Part shown: positions 20,900 to 22,851 of the stretch, piece after piece
Layout of the letters: each line of letters starts with the position of its first letter
Position numbering within the stretch: position 1 is the first letter of the stretch
Virus record (IMG/VR): IMGVR_UViG_3300044855_000174
Coordinates: 1-22,851 of that record
Source of the DNA: a virus
Length of the DNA: 22,851 bases
Strand: one strand, 5' to 3'
The notes under the pieces: generated by a model
What the model saw: the letters and a program-made list of their open reading frames with translations, nothing else
What the model was told of the DNA's origin: nothing
Database searches by the model: none
Made by a program: the position numbers and the translations under genes

Positions 20900-22238
20900 C
20901 CAGCACGACGAACGGGCTGTGCGGATCGACCTTCACGCCCGCCACCGTCTTGTAGGCGTAGGTGGACGTGGGGATCGGGATGCCGCCACCGCGCGCCAGG
21001 AACCGGTACGTGGTGATGTCCTGCACGAACTTGACGTGGATGGACGACTCCACCGTCAGGGCCTGCCGCAGCCCCATGGCGTAGAAGTCGCCGTTGACCA
21101 GCGCCACGTCCCCCTTGGTGCCGAGCGAGTTGAGCAGGTCGGTGACGATGACCGGCAGCCCGAGGAGCAGCATGGTGGGACGGTCCCGCAGGTTCGCGAT
21201 CCAGGTGACCATCGTGTTGTTCGTGGTCTGCATCGCGAAGAGCTGCGCCAGCACGCGGCGGGAGATCATCCACGCCGAGTTGGGGCCGATGGTGTGCCGC
21301 TCGTACATGGCGAAGGCGTCCGCCGCGACGAACTGGTTCGACGTGGTGCGGTTGACCGAGATGAGCGAGCCGTTGTTGCTGTTGAGCGCGCCGAGCGGCT
21401 GGGACGAGCCCGTGCCGTCGATGGTCAGGTCTTCGTTCAGCTTGTTGATGATCTGCCCGCCGACCGCCGTGGTGACCTCGCTGGGCAGCTCGCCCGTGAA
21501 GTCGTCACCGAGGATTTCGTCGCCGAACTCGGTGATGGCGGCGTACTTGTAGATCTCCAGCAGCCGCTGGCCGAACACCGGGTCGCGCTCCGGCTTGGTG
21601 CCGCCCTCGCCCACAATGGTGACGTTGGCGATCTTACCCGCCATCGGGCGGTTCAGGGTGGTCGTGCCCTCGTCCTGGATCAGGTACGGGATGCGCAGCG
21701 ACCGACCGGGGACGTTGTACCGGCGGGCGTACTGGAAGATGCCCGGCTGGGCGTTGCTGACCGAGAAGATCTCGGGCACCTGCGTCAGCGGCAGCAGGTA
21801 CTCGCCGCCCGACGTCGATCCGGTGATCGTGCGGGTCATCTCGGCCACGCGGCGCAGCCCCTCGATCTCGCGGGCGTTCTTGGTCCCCTTGGCCGCGGCG
21901 CGCAGGTAGGCGCCGAGCGTCGGGAAGTGGTTCACCAGCACCTTCTTGACGTCCTCCATGGCGTCCTTCATGCCGCGGAACTCGGTCCGCTCGGCCTCGC
22001 CGCCCACGTCCACGCGGGTCAGCCCCTCGGCCCCGCCCTGCCGGTCGATCTCGGCGTCGGGCGTGAACTCGGCCGCGGCCTGCGCCCGCATCTCCAGCGC
22101 CACGATCCCGTCCGTGCGCGCCTTCACCTCGTCCGCACTCAGCGTGAGCGCGGGGTCCATCAGCTCGGCGCGCAGCTTCTGCGCCTGGGCGCGCAGCTCG
22201 TTCGCGGCGCGGTTCTTGGTCACCAGCGTGTTCTGCAT
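20880..22238 (-). CDS. Major capsid protein, HK97 fold
   Basis: The 452-residue protein begins MQNTLVTKNRAANELRAQAQ at the ATG 22238, three bases after a strong GAGGAG site, which fixes the start. Residues 1-130 form a charged, helical delta-like scaffolding domain (coiled coil about 8-60), expected to be removed by the protease encoded just upstream. The HK97 fold follows, with the family's usual features: GSTSGGEYLLPLTQVPEIF (140-158), the KYAAITEFGDEILGDDF stretch (231-247), the A-domain portion EDLTIDGTGSSQPLGAL (269-285), AWMISRRVLAQL, and a C-terminal VNGDFYAMGLRQALTVESSI-type strand (381-400). Its 3' end overlaps the glycosyltransferase gene by 20 nt. Confidence 0.95.
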   Translation of the reverse strand: MQNTLVTKNRAANELRAQAQKLRAELMDPALTLSADEVKARTDGIVALEMRAQAAAEFTPDAEIDRQGGAEGLTRVDVGGEAERTEFRGMKDAMEDVKKVLVNHFPTLGAYLRAAAKGTKNAREIEGLRRVAEMTRTITGSTSGGEYLLPLTQVPEIFSVSNAQPGIFQYARRYNVPGRSLRIPYLIQDEGTTTLNRPMAGKIANVTIVGEGGTKPERDPVFGQRLLEIYKYAAITEFGDEILGDDFTGELPSEVTTAVGGQIINKLNEDLTIDGTGSSQPLGALNSNNGSLISVNRTTSNQFVAADAFAMYERHTIGPNSAWMISRRVLAQLFAMQTTNNTMVTWIANLRDRPTMLLLGLPVIVTDLLNSLGTKGDVALVNGDFYAMGLRQALTVESSIHVKFVQDITTYRFLARGGGIPIPTSTYAYKTVAGVKVDPHSPFVVLDVPASS

Positions 22239-22251
22239 CGTCTCCTCGGGT

Positions 22252-22851
22252 CTATACGGAATAGGTCTGCCGCACGGCAGCGAGCCGGTCGGCCATCGTG
22301 ACCGCGGCGTCCTCGCGGGCTGGCGTGGGCGTGGGCGGGGCGCAGCAATCCGTGCGCGTGCCCGGGGCCACATCGTCCAGGTACGGGGAAGCGTAGGCAT
22401 CCAGCACCGCCTGCCGGTCGGTGACGCTCAGGGCGTCGAGCGCCGTGCGGGCGGCAATCATGAGCAGGTCACGGTCCGTGCGCACGGAATCGCGGGGCTG
22501 CTCGGGAACATCCGGGGGGCTCTTGTCGCTGCGTGCCCCCAGCACGTCGGTGCCGGGGACGCTGGGCATCGGGGTCAGGCTGACCTCGCGCAGCTCGATT
22601 TCGAGGAACCGCTCGACGGTGTTGCCGTCCACCACGGCCAACTCGGTCCGCTTGGGAACGAACCCGATCGACAGCCCGGTGACGGCGCCCGCGGCCATGA
22701 CGGCCTTCACGTAGTCCCGCGCTGCGCGCCCCGCCTCGGTGTCGAACAGGTCGGCCACCATGACCAGCCCGTCGCCCGTGTCGGTCAGGCTGGCGACCAC
22801 GCCGACGTGGGCGTCCACCTCGCGCTCGTGGTCCATGAGGAAGGGGACGCG
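22252..22851 (-). CDS. Prohead protease, HK97 type (N-terminus outside window)
   Basis: The reading frame is open to the window edge, so the N-terminus is missing; 199 residues are visible. The serine-protease signature of the HK97 prohead protease family is present: RVPFLMDHER with the catalytic His (residue 8 of the visible part), TGLSIGF with the nucleophile Ser (61), and IELREVSLTPMPSVP (E89), followed by a non-conserved Pro-rich tail. It should cleave the delta domain of the capsid protein during maturation. It ends 13 bases before the capsid gene start, and portal and terminase genes would be expected upstream. The C-terminal extension after residue 105 is longer than the catalytic core needs. 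Confidence 0.9.
   Translation of the reverse strand, partial: RVPFLMDHEREVDAHVGVVASLTDTGDGLVMVADLFDTEAGRAARDYVKAVMAAGAVTGLSIGFVPKRTELAVVDGNTVERFLEIELREVSLTPMPSVPGTDVLGARSDKSPPDVPEQPRDSVRTDRDLLMIAARTALDALSVTDRQAVLDAYASPYLDDVAPGTRTDCCAPPTPTPAREDAAVTMADRLAAVRQTYSV

Noticed and set aside
19241-22301. Two plus-strand reading frames of 591 and 569 codons (19241-21016 and 20592-22301)
   Set aside because: They run antisense to clear capsid, glycosyltransferase and connector genes, are Arg/His/Gly/Pro-rich without domain patterns, and are the expected by-product of GC-rich codon use on the other strand.

Overview
The window is a GC-rich (about two thirds by eye) stretch of a tailed double-stranded DNA phage or prophage. 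Every gene I accept lies on the minus strand, so transcription runs from position 22851 down to 1. The virion is a long, non-contractile-tailed (siphovirus-type) particle with an HK97-fold capsid. The evidence is an HK97-type prohead protease, a capsid protein with an N-terminal delta-like domain, gp6/SPP1-type connector and adaptor proteins, an HK97 gp10-like protein, a major tail protein, a frameshifted G/GT-type tail chaperone, a tape measure protein and a large tail-tip protein. There is no sheath gene. No integrase, attachment site, tRNA or clear host gene is visible, so free phage and prophage cannot be told apart, and I cannot name the host. Terminase and portal should lie beyond position 22851.

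Layout in transcription order. (1) Head module, 22851-18533: prohead protease (5' end outside the window), major capsid protein, a glycosyltransferase with a phage-type N-terminal extension, head-tail connector and head closure protein. (2) A block of seven genes, 18533-14792, set between head closure and tail completion: structural proteins of unknown role, a tail-fibre-like protein and a protein with eight AGAYTLTGQ-type repeats. (3) Tail module, 14792-5545: gp10-like protein, tail terminator candidate, major tail protein, G and GT chaperones joined by a -1 frameshift, tape measure, a small tail protein and a 1505-residue tip protein. (4) A second glycosyltransferase, 5542-4430. (5) Lysis module, 4418-2815: two small membrane proteins (holin candidates), an Amidase_2 endolysin and a spanin-like protein. 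Genes overlap by 1-20 nt or sit a few nt apart almost throughout, which suggests one long late operon.

Downstream of the lysis genes there are two strong hairpins, the second with a T-rich tail, then a sigma70-like promoter and a roughly 420-nt highly structured leader in front of an HNH endonuclease gene. A separate cluster of small genes (1550 to 1) follows. It has a near-consensus promoter (TTGACA-16-TATATT) and recurring leader hairpins ahead of a shared CCACGGGAGA ribosome-binding context. It includes a 54-residue gene, a Cys-rich protein, and an alanine-rich protein encoded by a 12-bp minisatellite.

The points most worth a second look are the two glycosyltransferases inside the structural operon (possible virion glycosylation), the fully equipped -1 frameshift site, the repeated leader hairpins, and the terminator/promoter/structured-leader region at 2373-2766.
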